The notes under the pieces: generated by a model | The model's input: only the letters and a program-made list of their open reading frames with translations | Told to the model about the DNA's origin: nothing | The model's database searches: none | NCBI GenBank assembly: GCA_963693305.1 | Contig: OY855907.1 | Location: 36,713,356 to 36,777,355, forward strand | Length of the DNA: 64,000 bases | Origin: Meandrina meandrites | Taxonomy: Eukaryota; Cnidaria; Anthozoa; Scleractinia; Meandrinidae | Reading direction: 5' to 3' | Shown here: in pieces, positions 44,701-56,356 of the stretch | How the letters are laid out: every line of letters begins with the position of its first letter | How positions within the stretch are numbered: the first letter of the stretch is position 1 | Made by a program: the position numbers and the translations under genes

Positions 44701-47700
44701 GAGCAATAAGGGTTGACATTTTCCTCACTGTGATACATTGTTTAGCTCAGGATTTGTTTACTGAGGAAAACAAAAATGGGCGGAAAAAAAATGTTGCTGC
44801 CATTTAGATTTCAAGAAAAGGTTTTCGTTATTAAATAAAAATTGTTGCTTTACCCAACCCAAAAGTAGTTATTTTTATAAACAATTAATTTATCACTGTG
44901 AATATTTCCCATTATTTTGCCCACAGGCATTTTATTCCTGACCCAGAAATCTTTTATCTGTTAGCTAGCTAGAACACAAAGTGCTACACTGAATCAATAA
45001 TTTTATTGCTCACATTATGATACTTTGTTTCATCCTGTCAGGTAAAAGAAATCAATTATTCTGGCAACAAAGTCATACTTACAAGTTCTGAAGGGAAACG
45101 GTTAGCTGCAGACAAGGTACATGATTGTCATTTTTGCCAGGCCTATCATCATCATCATCATTATTTTTCAATGGTCATCTGTTTAAGCCATTAAATCCCC
45201 AAAATATCAGTCCCAACAGGGCCATAGGCAAGGGAGGTGGGTGCGTCTGCACCCCCTCATGCACCGCACAGGTCCGCTAAATCTGAGAGGGAGGTTTAAC
45301 ATGACTCTCAGAATGCAGGAAAAGTGGACTTTAACAACTTGATTTTTCAAAATTTTCTGAGAAAATTTACCCCTGCATGGATCCCCTGTAGACGCTCATG
45401 CTTCTGGTGCTCACACCCACCCAAGCAAAAACCTGCCTACAGCCTTGCCCAGCCCTGAAAAAGCACTTTCTGGTGCCAAGTAAGGGTTTGAAGGAAAGCA
45501 TGAGCCACCCCTTCACTGAGGTAAAAAATATTATAGGCAAGTCATGATGGATGTACTTTGTGAAGATGTGGCAGTATAATTATGTATTAAATTTTGTACC
45601 CCCTAGCATTATACCTCGCTGAATGACACAGAGATCAATTGTTTTTTTTGGCAGGTAATTGTTACTGTGCCATTGTTCCTATTAAAGTCAGGAAGGTTAA
45701 AATTCACCCCTGACCTCCCAACAAGGAAGCAAGCTGCTATAGCAAATCTTGGAGCTGGTCTCATAGAAAAGGTTTGTTATCTGACTTTCTTAACATTATT
45801 TTGGTTTAGTAATGTACATGCATTGCCTTGAAGATGATTGAAAACAGACGAGATGAACAGCTTAAAAATACTAGTAAGAGACCTTCAGATTGGAGTACAG
45901 TAAAAACCCGCGTATAAGAACACCTATTTTGGCAGTTCAGGCTGATTTGGTTCTTATATAAAGGGTTATAATCTGCAAAATCAGCCTGTAAGTGTTCTTA
46001 AGTGTTCTTAAAACAAAATTCTTAAAAAAAGGAACATACTAGGCTACCAATAGATTGAATCAATGTATATGACCACAATTTTAATTTATTTTAAATTAAA
46101 AAAAATGATCAATCAAGGAAATGTACTGTAGTGTATTGATATATACTGTGGAGTACAGCTTGCACTCCAGAACCACACCAGACTTACAGTGTGTTAGACT
46201 CAAACAAAACCATACAAATTCAAAATAAATGTTTGGTTTGTCCCCTTTCCTCAGTATTCTCAGTAAAGAGAGCAAAATGTTCAGCAGCAAAGTTCACTAT
46301 ACAAATACAGACTGTCTATCAACACTTTCCCCATGTTCGCAGCAAATACACATTTTGATTGGATAAAAAATTATAGTGTACTAGCAGTCATATAGAACAC
46401 TCCAATTAGGTATATAAAGGAAGAGACTTTGAAGGGAAAACATTCAAACATCAAGGCTGCTGCCTAAGGAAATTTCTAAGGAGCCCCTCGGGCTCCTAAC
46501 ATCAAAAGTTAGGAGCCCAAGCCATTACTTTAGGAGCCCAGCCTAAAAGTTGCCATGGTCGATCCTCGGGGGAAGGGGGTGGGGTAGAAGAAAAAAATCT
46601 AGGGGAGGGGCCTGGGGAGCAGCCCCCCTCCCCCTCCCCCTCCCCCTCCCCCCCTTCCACATGCACACACGTTTTGTTTTGTCAGTAGAGCCTTTGTATG
46701 TGAACAGAAAACTCCTTCGGACAAGATTTTTTTCTGAGAGCTTCTGAGGGTAACCTCCCTCAAATAGTTGTGTCAGAAATTTTAGCTTTCTTAACTTGAA
46801 AGTTTATTTAGCCGAACCTCTCCCTCGATAAAACCCTTTTTACACTGATTGGTATATTAGAAAGTTTCTGTAGGCTTAAAATGAGTTTGAAATCCAACCA
46901 GTATATTGTGCTGTGATGAATGTTGGATAAAGTAAGTTTAAAATGTGTAAAACAAAATAAGACATTGTTTAAAAGGAGTTTTCAACATCCAAAGTTTTGA
47001 AGCAAAATCAATGAAGCATGAAGCAGCAAATAATTATTTCACTTTTGCACAGCAAACTCACTAAAGAACTTGAATTATTGTTAGTAATTAAGGTTTAACA
47101 GAACAGAGATTACAATTTAGCATGTCTATTTGAAGGTTAATGCAAAGGTAATAAAAAGTCAAAACAACTGTGTAAACACTTTAATAAGATTATGATCTTA
47201 TCTACATTTCATAATCAGTTGTCAAAAATAGACCAGAAAAATTAAGTTGTGAAGAAAAAAAACAGTTTCTAGGCTTGTCAGATGAGTTGCTTATACAATA
47301 GATTTTAGTACTTTTAAAAACAATTCATGTTATTCAAACTGTTTTCAGCAAAGTTTTCTAGCACATTATTATTTTCAAGAGTAATGTTCTCCTTGTCACA
47401 GTTCAATGACCAAGATAAAACACGAAACAGTTCGAATGAACAAACAAACAAACTTGATCCACAAAAAGCGGTAGCTGATATGAATGTCACAGAAAAGGCA
47501 CATATTTTCTGTTGTTATGAAATAAAGCGTTCTCAAAAGTGAAAAAATAAAAGTTTGAGTTAAGGTGATTCCACTGAAAAAGAAGGAGTCTTTAGAATTT
47601 TCTAAGACTTTGTCCAGTTCATAACTATGTTATGAGCGTTACAAAAATGCAATAAAAAATGGGGGTCACCGTGCTCGTTTTTGTGCAATCTGGATGGCTA

Positions 47701-50700
47701 TTATAGTAAACATATGATCAACGAGGTTCATACTAGAAACCCTCATAATCCGAAAAGGGAACTATCATTTCTAGAAAAAATCATTTCTAGCGTTAAAATA
47801 TTGAAGCAGTTCAACGAAACAGACTTTAATCTTACATAATAAACTATTTTAATTAAACTGGAATTAAGATTATGAAAGAAATTAAGGATTTTGCTTCGTG
47901 CGTGCGTAAGCAGCACTAGCTGAAAACGTCCTTTTTAAAGCATTCAAATAAAAATATCTCAAAGTAGAGTATTTAACTTTTCTTTAAATTGCGATATATT
48001 GTAGTCAACCGGATGTATTTTAAATTTATGCATTAAAAAATGGGGGTCACCGTGCTCGTTTAGAAGAAAATGACCATTTATTTCTCTTCTGAGCTTAACC
48101 TGAAAGAAAAGCCATAATGTTGTGTGTGCGCGCTCGCTCGTGCACGCGCTAAATGACGCGAAAACTCATGCGCAGCAAGGATGCGCAATGCAATTCAGTG
48201 AAATCACCTTAAATAGTAAGCTTAATTACAGTAATTCGTAAGTGTAACATCAAAACACTCTGCACATTATTTTAGGCTTGTTGAAAAGGTTTCTGTCAAG
48301 TAGATTAAAATTGTCATGATCAGACCTGATGCATGGATGGCCAGGAGATTGATTTCACTTTTGTATCCGTAAATGTTTACTTCAAATTCACTATATAAAC
48401 TCCTCCAAAACATCAACGTAGCGAACGAAACGTGAAGCAGCCCATAATACCATTCATTCTTCATTCCATATTTGGGAGTCAGTCCCAGTCCTAAACAGTC
48501 GAAAATAAATGGTTTTCGAAGCTGCCGAATTTTGCAAAGGCACGTTACGTATTTATACGCGTAAAGTATCTCGATTGTGGACAATTTTAGAATTTCCGTT
48601 TTGAAATAAAGCACTTATTGTTTTTAACGGGATATATCTTACGCCAGTGGAACAAAGTTACAAGGAAACTGAAGTCATTAGATAAGAATGGAAAATCGAT
48701 GCTTAGGCGCCCATTCGGGCTCCTTGAACAAAAATTTAGTCGCCCGCACTCGTAACTTAGGCGCCCCAGGCGACCGGGCGCCCGTTAGGCAGCAGCCTTG
48801 AACATGACAGAACTGCTTGTTTATCATAGGAAACTGTACTGTGCATTCAAAGCCTTTTAAAACAAAACTTTTAATACAACTTTATACATGCATAATCTAA
48901 AATAGAATAAGCTTTTCAGGAAATATGTGATCTGAAGTACATTTTTAGCAAAAAAAATTGATTAAAAAACAGTACATATTTTTATTTTGTTGCATATAAT
49001 CATGGGGTGGAACTATTATGTTTGCAATGAAAAGTAATGCTGATCTTTGATATTTTTCCATATAAGAACAACTTTCATTTTTCAGGCTGAATGTGTTCTT
49101 ATATAAATGGTACTTTATTTCCTAAAATCAGGCCTGGGTGTTCTTAATCCACGTGTTCTTATACGCGGGTTTTTACTGTAAACGTACAAGATCAAGTACG
49201 AGTACGACTTTCGAATTTCAATCCAGTTATGTTCCCAGAGACCTTACTCCTCCCTGTTGCTGACCAGTTACAATTGAAAAGAGACTGTTGTTGACAAAAG
49301 CGGCATGAAAATGTGATAATCCAAAGCATTAGCACCAGGTTTGAAAAGACAAATTCATACTCAATCTCGTACACACACTACAGTCTGAGGTCCCTCTTGT
49401 CCCCTGATGGAACACCGTAGTCAGTGATAAATGATCAGACAGCTTCAAAGTTTTAAAGTAAATGTTACAAGTTTACAAGCATTAGCCAGGACCAATCAAA
49501 CTACAGTATGTAAAACAGGCATGATCAATATAAGCAGTAATTCTGTTTTAAACAGCATTAGACCTGTATGTTAATATATTATACATTAGAGGTAGGAATC
49601 TAATTTTCTTTCATAGCTCTCTTTGGACATTTTGTTAAAATGTGGGCAGTCCAGATTGTCCAATGGATCCAACTTCTATCCTAGCTCATCATGATTATAG
49701 AACTGTTAAAATTTGTTATAACAAACTGTTAACAGCGGAATCGGTCATACATAATCGGTCAACAATTGCCTCACTATGGAATTGCAAAATTTTGACTACA
49801 ATACTGGTAGTCTTCATCAGGTGATAAGGTCGATTGGTTATCTGTCGCTGTACTGCTATAATAATATTGATGCTATAATATTGGTGTCGCAGGTTGTTTT
49901 AAAATTCAAAGAAAACTTCTGGCAAAAGGTTGTCCAAGAGGCAGATTTCTTTGGTCATGTTCCCCAATCAGGTGAAGGGCGTGGTCACTGTGGTCTCTTC
50001 TATGACCTCGGTAGAAAGGTAGCTATGATTCTATCATGTTCCATACTCCTGTTTTTAAATAAGGTCAAAATTTTAAATTAAGATCAAAATTCTCCTTACT
50101 TGCATCCAGATATTTACTTCAATCACCTTGAAAGAATTTGTTTTCCTATCAGGTACTAATAAATTCTCATGACCTGCCTGCTGGTCAGGAATAAATCATG
50201 TACTAAAGCTTATAGGCAAATACCTTGAAATTGAAAGGCAGAATAAAGCTTCTAATGATGTACAGTAAAATCTCTGGTAAATGGATACCCTAGGGATTGG
50301 ACCTCTTATATGAAAGCTGTCAATGGTTCAAAATTTTTTAGTGTTTGTGTGTGTTACCAGGACCAGGGCCAAGTGTCGGTGCCGCTTATTGGAGGTTCAC
50401 CTGAATTTGTGCAATTACAGGTCGCGGCATTTATTTAATTGCCAACTTGCACTAGCAGGCCAAAAGGTTTGAAACAAAATTGAATTCCAGCTTGCCCTTT
50501 AGTCAAGCAGCTCTCATATTTTCCTTGCCCTGGCAGGTGCATGCTTGTCTTAGATTCATTTTTTGTGATTTACTCGGCAGACGACTTACATTGTCATCAG
50601 GCAAGTAAGAGTGAAAAGTGACTTGCCTCGCAGAAAACCTACTTTCCCCCAACGACTGAGGACACTTGTTTGAAGCCCAGCTGTACTAATTACTGAAGAT

Positions 50701-52550
50701 AATTATGTGAAGGAGTCCTTAATATTGAAGAGTTGCATGTTGGTACTGCAGATTAATTTGGATTTAATTTGTCTTTTCTCCAACAGGCCAATGAAAAGAG
50801 TAAGAAGGCAAGTAATGTTCTAATGACTGTATTAAGTGGCGACTCAGCTGTACAAGCCCAAACAATGACAGACAAGGAAGTGGTAGACTCTTGTATGAGC
50901 ATACTTCGAAAGCTCTTTCCTTATAAGGTAAAACATTCTTATAATAATGAAACTTTTTGTGTTTAAACTACTGCTGGCATTTTTCTTAATGCTTTACACT
51001 GGATGCCTGAGTATATGAAGCACTAAGTGTGAACCAACTTTTCATTTTGTACAATCACCATTTAGGCAAGTGACTTTCTGAAATGCACCATGAGTTTTAT
51101 TCTAAAGTATTCACTTTGATCAACTTTTATTGTACATGTCAAATTTTTACCATGAAAGGATTAATAATACAAATTTAACAACTTGTAGTTTTTTTCCAAA
51201 AATGCAGATTCCAGACCCTCAGGCATATTTGGTAACAAACTGGGGCAGAGACGCCCACTCAGGCATGGCGTACTCGTACATACCAATCGGCTCAACTGGT
51301 GAAGAGTATGACCGTCTGGCTTGTGACGTGGACAACAAGCTCTTCTTTGCTGGAGAGGTATGTACCGGTAATTGAGTGTTGAATGGGCGGGGTCAGACTG
51401 GCTATCTGCCCTTCCCCTCCCCACCTCTGTATCATCCCCATAATGTTTACTTTAAAGGGGCTTTGTCGCGGATTTTAACAGATTTTTGAGCAGCCAAATT
51501 TATATTTGTGTCAAGGGAAACCAAAAAATAATAATCCATTTTTATTAAGAATTGCTATATTGGAGCACTGAAACTGTTAACAAGCGTTTTTAGCTGCAGA
51601 TTGCTTCGATGGAAATGGATTACAACTTGAATAGTTTAGCTAAACTTTTCAAGTTGTTTCCGCACGTCTACAAAACATCGATATTTATAGCCGTAGTTAG
51701 ACTTCTATCCACATATTAAGGTTATATCAACCTCGTCCCCAGGGCGCTTTTCCCTTCGCTCAGAAGGGAAAAGCGCCCTGGGGACGAGGTTGAGGTTTTA
51801 TCTTCCTTTAGATGTTCAAAGGTAATAATTTTCATGGGTTAAGTTGCCTACCACTAACTTCAGAACAGTTCAAACCAAAAATCTGTAAAATCCCAGTGAC
51901 AGAGCTCCTTTAAGTGATAGCAAAACCTTGCAATTATTGCTTTTTAACCATTGGGCCTCACTTTTCAGTGTTTGTGGCACTGCGTGCTGATAATCTTGTC
52001 CCCGGAGCTGCCCATATCTCTTAGCCAGGAGGCCTTTGCACAAGAAACAGATGGCTCTGTAGACACGTGATTTTATTGGCTAGATTGCGACAAAGAAAAA
52101 TTAAACCTAGCCAATCAAATCAACCATTGTACACTCTTATTACAAAGGGATTTTAAAACAGTTGATCTAATTGGCTAAATTCAAACTCCCTTTATTAAAA
52201 TCTACCCAATCAAGTCATAAGTCCCGGCGCCACCTGTTTTTCGTACAAAGGCCCCGCCCGCTAAGAGGGTCGGGCATTTCTGCAGGGGGCGAGAATGTAC
52301 ATGTTGACATTTTATTAGTTTGACTTTGAGTTCTAATCAGTTCAGTGTTGTTACGTATCATTTATAATAAGAGTAGTTTACTTATGGTGACTGTCAGTTT
52401 GTTTGTTTGTTTTTTTTTTGTAAAATTACTCATTTACATTTATTGTTCCAGGCCACAAACCGCCACTTTCCGCAGACAGTGACAGGGGCTTACTTGAGCG
52501 GAATTAGAGAAGCTGAAAAAATTGTATCAAGCTTGGAAACCGACTCTTGA
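32552..52550 (+). CDS. KDM1B: Lysine-specific histone demethylase 1B (LSD2/AOF1)
   Basis: Exons: 32552-32712, 33290-33379, 33617-33845, 35729-35773, 36244-36406, 37065-37170, 39167-39230, 40001-40174, 40611-40685, 41143-41280, 41866-42031, 42553-42611, 43997-44197, 45042-45116, 45655-45771, 49893-50018, 50787-50927, 51208-51357, 52452-52550. They total 2379 nt, or 792 residues plus stop; vertebrate KDM1B is about 820. All borders are AG/GT and every phase fits. The family is a nuclear FAD-dependent amine oxidase that demethylates mono- and dimethyl H3K4. The order is N-terminal C4H2C2-type zinc finger, CW finger, SWIRM, amine oxidase. The dinucleotide motif GAGAAG is at 351-356 and the FAD-site lysine (IEK) at 621. 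Orthology to KDM1B rather than KDM1A follows from the CW domain and the lack of a tower insertion. Confidence 0.95.
34284..34650. repeat. 367-bp near-perfect palindrome in KDM1B intron 3
   Basis: Two 182-bp arms pair around a 3-base centre at 34466-34468, within AATAAGTCTCTTATT. Only occasional mismatches are seen, e.g. CTACCGAGTTT versus CTACCAAGTTT. In pre-mRNA it would form a very long hairpin. Confidence 0.92.
35911..36131. mobile_element. TTAA-flanked MITE, copy A (KDM1B intron 4)
   Basis: It runs TTAAAGGGCTTTGTGACAG ... CCCCGTGTCAAAGCATCTTTAA. The body (GATTTTTGAACAGCCAAAAT, ATTTTTATTAACCATTGCTAT) matches 51451-51913. It lies 113 bp 5' of exon 5. Confidence 0.65.
36244..40174 (+). CDS. 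KDM1B: KDM1B exons 5-8: linker and SWIRM domain
   Basis: Exons 36244-36406 and 37065-37170 carry the conserved linker ([24 protein letters not shown]). Exons 39167-39230 and 40001-40174 carry the SWIRM domain, about residues 265-335 ([47 protein letters not shown]). SWIRM is the helical module packed against the oxidase domain in the LSD family. Intron 6 contains a Mutator-like element and intron 7 a SINE. Confidence 0.92.
37499..38866. mobile_element. Mutator-like element with 10-bp target duplication (KDM1B intron 6)
   Basis: The element 37509-38856 has inverted ends AGGCAGGTACAAAACT, followed by clustered 10-bp GGACCGGATC / GATCGACTCG motifs at both ends. It is flanked by exact direct repeats ATTTGAAAAC (37499-37508 and 38857-38866). 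A 9-10 bp duplication with long inverted ends is MULE-like. Internal frames (37854-38162 plus) are not recognised as transposase. Confidence 0.82.
39622..39904 (-). mobile_element. tRNA-derived SINE, copy 1 (KDM1B intron 7)
   Basis: The minus strand begins with a tRNA-like head (GGCCTAATGGTTAGCGCG A box; GGTTCGAGCCC B box at about 39840-39850). It continues with a shared body to GGCTGGAGCTTATCCCGGTT read on the plus strand. It matches 42992-43291 closely. It is not a functional tRNA gene because the 3' acceptor half is not restored. Confidence 0.85.
40611..52550 (+). CDS. KDM1B: KDM1B exons 9-19: FAD amine-oxidase domain
   Basis: Exon 9 holds the Rossmann motif [17 protein letters not shown]. 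Exon 10 has [13 protein letters not shown] and [14 protein letters not shown]. Exon 13 has [19 protein letters not shown]. Exon 15 ends LGAGLIEK, with the lysine at the flavin site. Exons 16-18 cover [29 protein letters not shown] and NKLFFAGE. Exon 19 closes [20 protein letters not shown] and ends TGA. No catalytic segment appears missing. Confidence 0.93.
41304..41343. repeat. AAT/GAT trinucleotide microsatellite
   Basis: AATAATAATAATGATAATGATGAT tract just after KDM1B exon 10. Confidence 0.85.
42982..43301 (-). mobile_element. tRNA-derived SINE, copy 2 (KDM1B intron 12)
   Basis: Same family and orientation as 39622-39904. It is flanked by exact 10-bp duplications GAATGAATAG (42982-42991 and 43292-43301), as expected for LINE-driven insertion. 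Confidence 0.88.
46452..48800. mobile_element. CAAGG-type DNA element, copy 2
   Basis: Same ends and body as 2098-3787, with AACAT flanking repeats (46447-46451, 48801-48805). It is longer than copy 1 only because of the TTAA insertion at 47564-48208. Without that, the two copies are about 1.69-1.70 kb. Confidence 0.87.
47560..48212. mobile_element. 645-bp piggyBac-type MITE with TTAA duplication
   Basis: The element 47564-48208 has ends GGTGATTCCACTGAA and, inverted, GGTGATTTCACTGAA. TTAA flanks it on both sides. The related copy at 2098-3787 has the uninterrupted site GAGTTAAATA. It contains two direct copies of AAAATGGGGGTCACCGTGCT (about 47657 and 48038). Confidence 0.9.
51451..51913. 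mobile_element. TTAA-flanked MITE, copy B, with hairpin insertion (KDM1B intron 18)
   Basis: TTAAAGGGGCTTTGTCGCGG at the left is mirrored by GTGACAGAGCTCCTTTAA at the right, and the body matches 35911-36131. It is interrupted by the palindrome at 51731-51794. Confidence 0.7.
51731..51794. repeat. 64-bp palindromic hairpin
   Basis: CAACCTCGTCCCCAGGGCGC and its inverted copy fold around a short CTTCGCTCAG centre. Flanks AGGTTATAT and AGGTTTTAT look like a diverged 9-bp duplication. Partial relatives (CGTTCCCAGGGCT) occur at about 13250 and 29660. Confidence 0.8.
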
Positions 52551-52876
52551 CATAGATAAAAGAATTGGCATGAATACAAAAACTGTTCACTTGTTAACGA
52601 AAGTCCCAGTTTACTGTTTGATAATTAGGGCTTCACTTTCAAATTCGCAACCAATCAAATACTTAGTATTTCCTTGTTATTGTATTGTAACTTTGTTGCT
52701 ATAGATACCGTTTAGACTCTCAAATGTTTGAACCTCCATATCACTGGAACTTATAGTCATTTGAGCCTCTCTATGGCTACCCCTGTTTTCATTGCATTTT
52801 TCATAAATTTTCGGATTCTTTAACAGATCTTTGTTATTGGATTTAAATCATTGTGTGACAGTGTAAGCCACAACCG

Positions 52877-52882
52877 AATAAA
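52877..52882 (+). terminator. KDM1B polyadenylation signal
   Basis: AATAAA lies 327 bases after the KDM1B stop codon and precedes the repeat material that begins at about 52938. Confidence 0.55.
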
Positions 52883-52937
52883 TACCTATGACAAATTTCA
52901 TAAATTTATAACTGTTTGGTTAAATTTACGAACAGCG

Positions 52938-53019
52938 ATATAAACAGTACCCTGCGAGCAGAGTATTCTTCGATCTAGGAAGATCGAAGAAGACTCTGCT
53001 CGCAGGGTATATAAACAGT
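52938..53019. mobile_element. 60-bp hairpin insertion with 11-bp target duplication
   Basis: 52949-53008 is an almost perfect palindrome, ACCCTGCGAGCAGAGT around GATCTAGGAAGATC. It is flanked by identical ATATAAACAGT (52938-52948 and 53009-53019). A longer, less perfect relative is at 61353-61424. Confidence 0.85.
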
Positions 53020-53259
53020 TGCTGAAACAATAACAAGGAATCATTGTTGATGTGCCATAAAATGTCAAAATTTGAGATGAGCAGAGATGAAATATTTTTT
53101 GTCTATCTGATCACGAGAATTTTTAAATCTTCGGTGATTTAATCTTGAGATCTTTGTTTTTGTTAAGTGGCAATTGTCGCACATTCGATCTTTTCGGAAA
53201 TACCCATAGAGAGGCTCTCATTTCCCTTGGGTAGGCTTGGTCAAACACTTCAATTTTAA

Positions 53260-53292
<33 letters not shown>

Positions 53293-56200
53293 CAAAAAAA
53301 CAAAAAAAAACAGGGATTCTATTAAGGTAAAAAGACATCACTTATATTATGCATCATTATAAATAAAATTTGTTTATAATAATTATCTTTCACAGCCGAC
53401 AGTAAGAGTGTTACCAACTTTGTTAATACTACCAATAATAGTCGTTACCTATTTTCTCCACTAGATTTTTTACAAAAGACAGAAATACATTGCTGGTAGT
53501 TTTAATGTAGAGGCCATTAATAACAGCATCAAATTAGACCATGATAAATACTAATACAATAGACCTCAAATAAACTACTGCCAGTAATTTAAATAAGATG
53601 GTACATATTTTCACAATACTTAATAATTAATTCTATGGAAAACCCATCTGAAATAACTTTTTTTTAATAATAACAACACTCCAGATGGCCATTTTATGAA
53701 TAAGCTCCATGGAGGTCTTTCTTCATTTGCTTAATTCTAATTCCTGTTAGCACAAGAGACTGGCTAAGATTTATCCTGAAAAAAATCCCTACTGACAACT
53801 TAGGTTTACAAAGTTCATTTAAGTGCCTCTCTGATTGGTTGATAGATAATTATCTTATGCACAGAAAGCTCAAAAATAAGCTGGCTACAAGCCATTAGAC
53901 ACTTCATGGATCATTGTAGACTACATTATCAGTAAGGAATTGCCAGGGTCCAATGTTGCAAGTCTATTGAGCTGCGGTAGAATTTTGCATGCAAAGAAAA
54001 CAATGTCAGCTCTTACATTGCAAACATTTTGGACGATTTCAGTTTTGGACCAAACAAGTGCCTGAAAATAAAACCATCCAAAATTCTCATATATTTACAG
54101 TATAGTATAAAAGTACAGTACACTACAGTGTAAAACCTTTATGTACTTTTTTCGCCGATGCCATCTTATAGATTCAAGGCCAATATACATGATAGCGGCA
54201 ATGCTTACTTTCTTGTCAGTAATAATAATATTATGTCTAAAACCTTGAGTGTGCTATAAAGCTATCGTTGATTTTTAACAGTTCCAGTAATTCATATTTT
54301 GTAGGCATAAATTTACTTTAGCCATGTTTTGGTAGTGTCCAGGATATTTGTCTGAAATGAAATAAGTGTCCGGAAATTAAATGTCCAATATTATTATAAT
54401 ATCAGAACATTTTTGCAAGTAATGTAATCTACACTACATACTAGTTGCGCAATGCTTTCAAGTGGTATCCCACAAGTCATGTGCAGTTTCTCAGGATACA
54501 CACGAGTCTTTAGGCAAGTGCGTATACCAAGAAAATGCAAGTGACAAGTGGGATATCCATGGTATACCACAAGAAAGTGTGGCATAACTATTTTATACCA
54601 TGCCATAGAAAATACACTTACTAAATTTAGCCAGGAATAAGATTGCAGCGCACCACAGTCCTGAAGGCTAAGTTAAATACGGTCAAATATACAACGGCTT
54701 TTCTGTATTCTGATTGGCTGTATTTTCTATCGCATGGTATAAATACATGCATGAGGCTGGCAGTGCTTGAAAAAATTCCCATCTGGCTTCCTGGAACAAG
54801 TGGATTGTACTGCTGGGTATTAAATTTTCATGCTTATTTGCAACTGGTGAGGGCCCAGCCAAGTTATCTGCCGACAAAATAAAAATAACCAAACAAGACA
54901 AGTATGCAACTGATCAGGCAAGCAAAATTTGTGGACGCTGCTTGGCCAAAGGGCACGCCAGAATTTTTTTCAAGCCCTGGCTTGATGTTCACCAACATTT
55001 CAGTTAATATAAATGGTATTAAATGCTATTAGTTATTCATTTAGCCAATTTAGCCACCGTTTACTAAAGTTAATCCTAAACCATGTTGCATGTTAGTGAT
55101 CAAAGCATTTTGTAATTTGTTTTGATACAAAGAGCTTCATTTTTAGGGAGCAAGATAATATTTATTGCATTATTTATGACATTCAAGTGAATAAACTATA
55201 TTTCATCAAAACATAATGTGATGTGTCATTAGAATGTATATTCAGTACCTTGCTTTGGCTTACTAACAATGTTAAACAATAAGCTCAATTGAGGTTGCTA
55301 AAAGAAGATATTTTGGCCGCCTCCAAAACAGGAAGTCCCCGATTCATGGACTCATTGTCAAATATGACAAATCTGATTGGCTTCAAAACACAGAACGAGT
55401 ACTCGGCGCATGCTCGGAAATTGGAAGCAGCCAGGTCCTGATTCCTGGTGCAGACCAGAAGGATTGCAGCCTCTGGGGAACGAGAACAAGTCTGTGTAAA
55501 AAAACACTGAAAAGTGAAAAATACGTCATTTTTTGAAAAATTACTAGGAAAAATTAGTCATTCATTCCAACTCTCTCATAACGGACAACTTTAGAAAACA
55601 AACACCTCTTTTAAAACGGACACCTAGTGTTGGCCCCGTTTCTGCCGTTTTTCAGTCATCTTATTGGAACTAAACTTCCTATAAGACGGACACCTCTCTT
55701 AGACGGATGGTTGGAGCCGGTCCCGATGGTGTCCGTCTTAGAGAGAGTTGACTGTAGTGACAACCCTGTTATTATACTGTAAAATAACCTTTCGGGGATG
55801 GTGAAGATTACTTAATTTTTTTTTTTTTTTTTTTTTTTTACAACGACAATTGAGTTTTATTTGCATGACCATAAAACATTACAGTATTGCAAAAATAGCT
55901 ACAAAACTCTTCAACATGCACTACTGTGGTAGTTCTATTTTGGAACACTTTTAACTGCGGCACAACAAATAAACTATCAACGGTAGCCTAGGTGTAGCCA
56001 TACCCACCCCCTGAGGAAAAGCTTTTTCTTGGGGTAAGGGTACCGCTACATGTAGGCTAAATCAACGATGGCTTCATTTATGTAGTTTATGACCAAATTT
56101 TTGTTTTTTTGATGCCCCGCTTATTCAAGGTCAGCATTTAATAAAGTCCATGTGTTAATGCAACCAATAGTTCACAAAGATCCAACCAATGTGAAATAAG

Positions 56201-56356
56201 AACTTGCCAACATAAATTAGCTTTGATAGAATATCTCCAAACATTTGGGAGTGAGTACACATGTATGCACTCGAGGGGTAGTCCATGTCACTCTTCTATT
56301 CCATTTAATGGAGATGTGAAACAACAGAATAAGATGCTCAATAAACCAATTCCAAA
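53020..56356. other. Intergenic region between KDM1B and the AlbA_2 gene
   Basis: Includes poly-C at 53262-53283, poly-T at 55819-55839 and a mariner-type MITE end at 55560-55756 (GAGAGAGTTGACTGTA at the right). No supported gene. The 3' leader of the AlbA_2 gene may reach about 55856, where the minus strand reads AATAAA. Confidence 0.5.
55560..55756. mobile_element. Degenerate mariner-type MITE (CAGTCAACTC ends)
   Basis: Right end GTCCGTCTTAGAGAGAGTTG ACTG then TA; left end CCAACTCTCTCATAACGGAC is its diverged inverse. GACGGACACCTCT recurs inside. Confidence 0.55.

Larger units (their letters stand above)
45896..49180. mobile_element. Tc1/mariner-type element hosting two nested insertions (KDM1B intron 15)
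   Basis: Inverted ends CAGTAAAAACCCGCGTAT at 45898 and, inverted, at 49178, flanked by TA at 45896-45897 and 49179-49180. Apart from the CAAGG element inserted at 46452-48800 it has about 930 bp of its own, with no transposase frame. Confidence 0.85.

Noticed and set aside
48267..48614. 115-codon minus-strand frame
   Set aside because: It falls within the CAAGG element copy 2. The equivalent stretch of copy 1 is not open over the same length, so it is unlikely to be coding.
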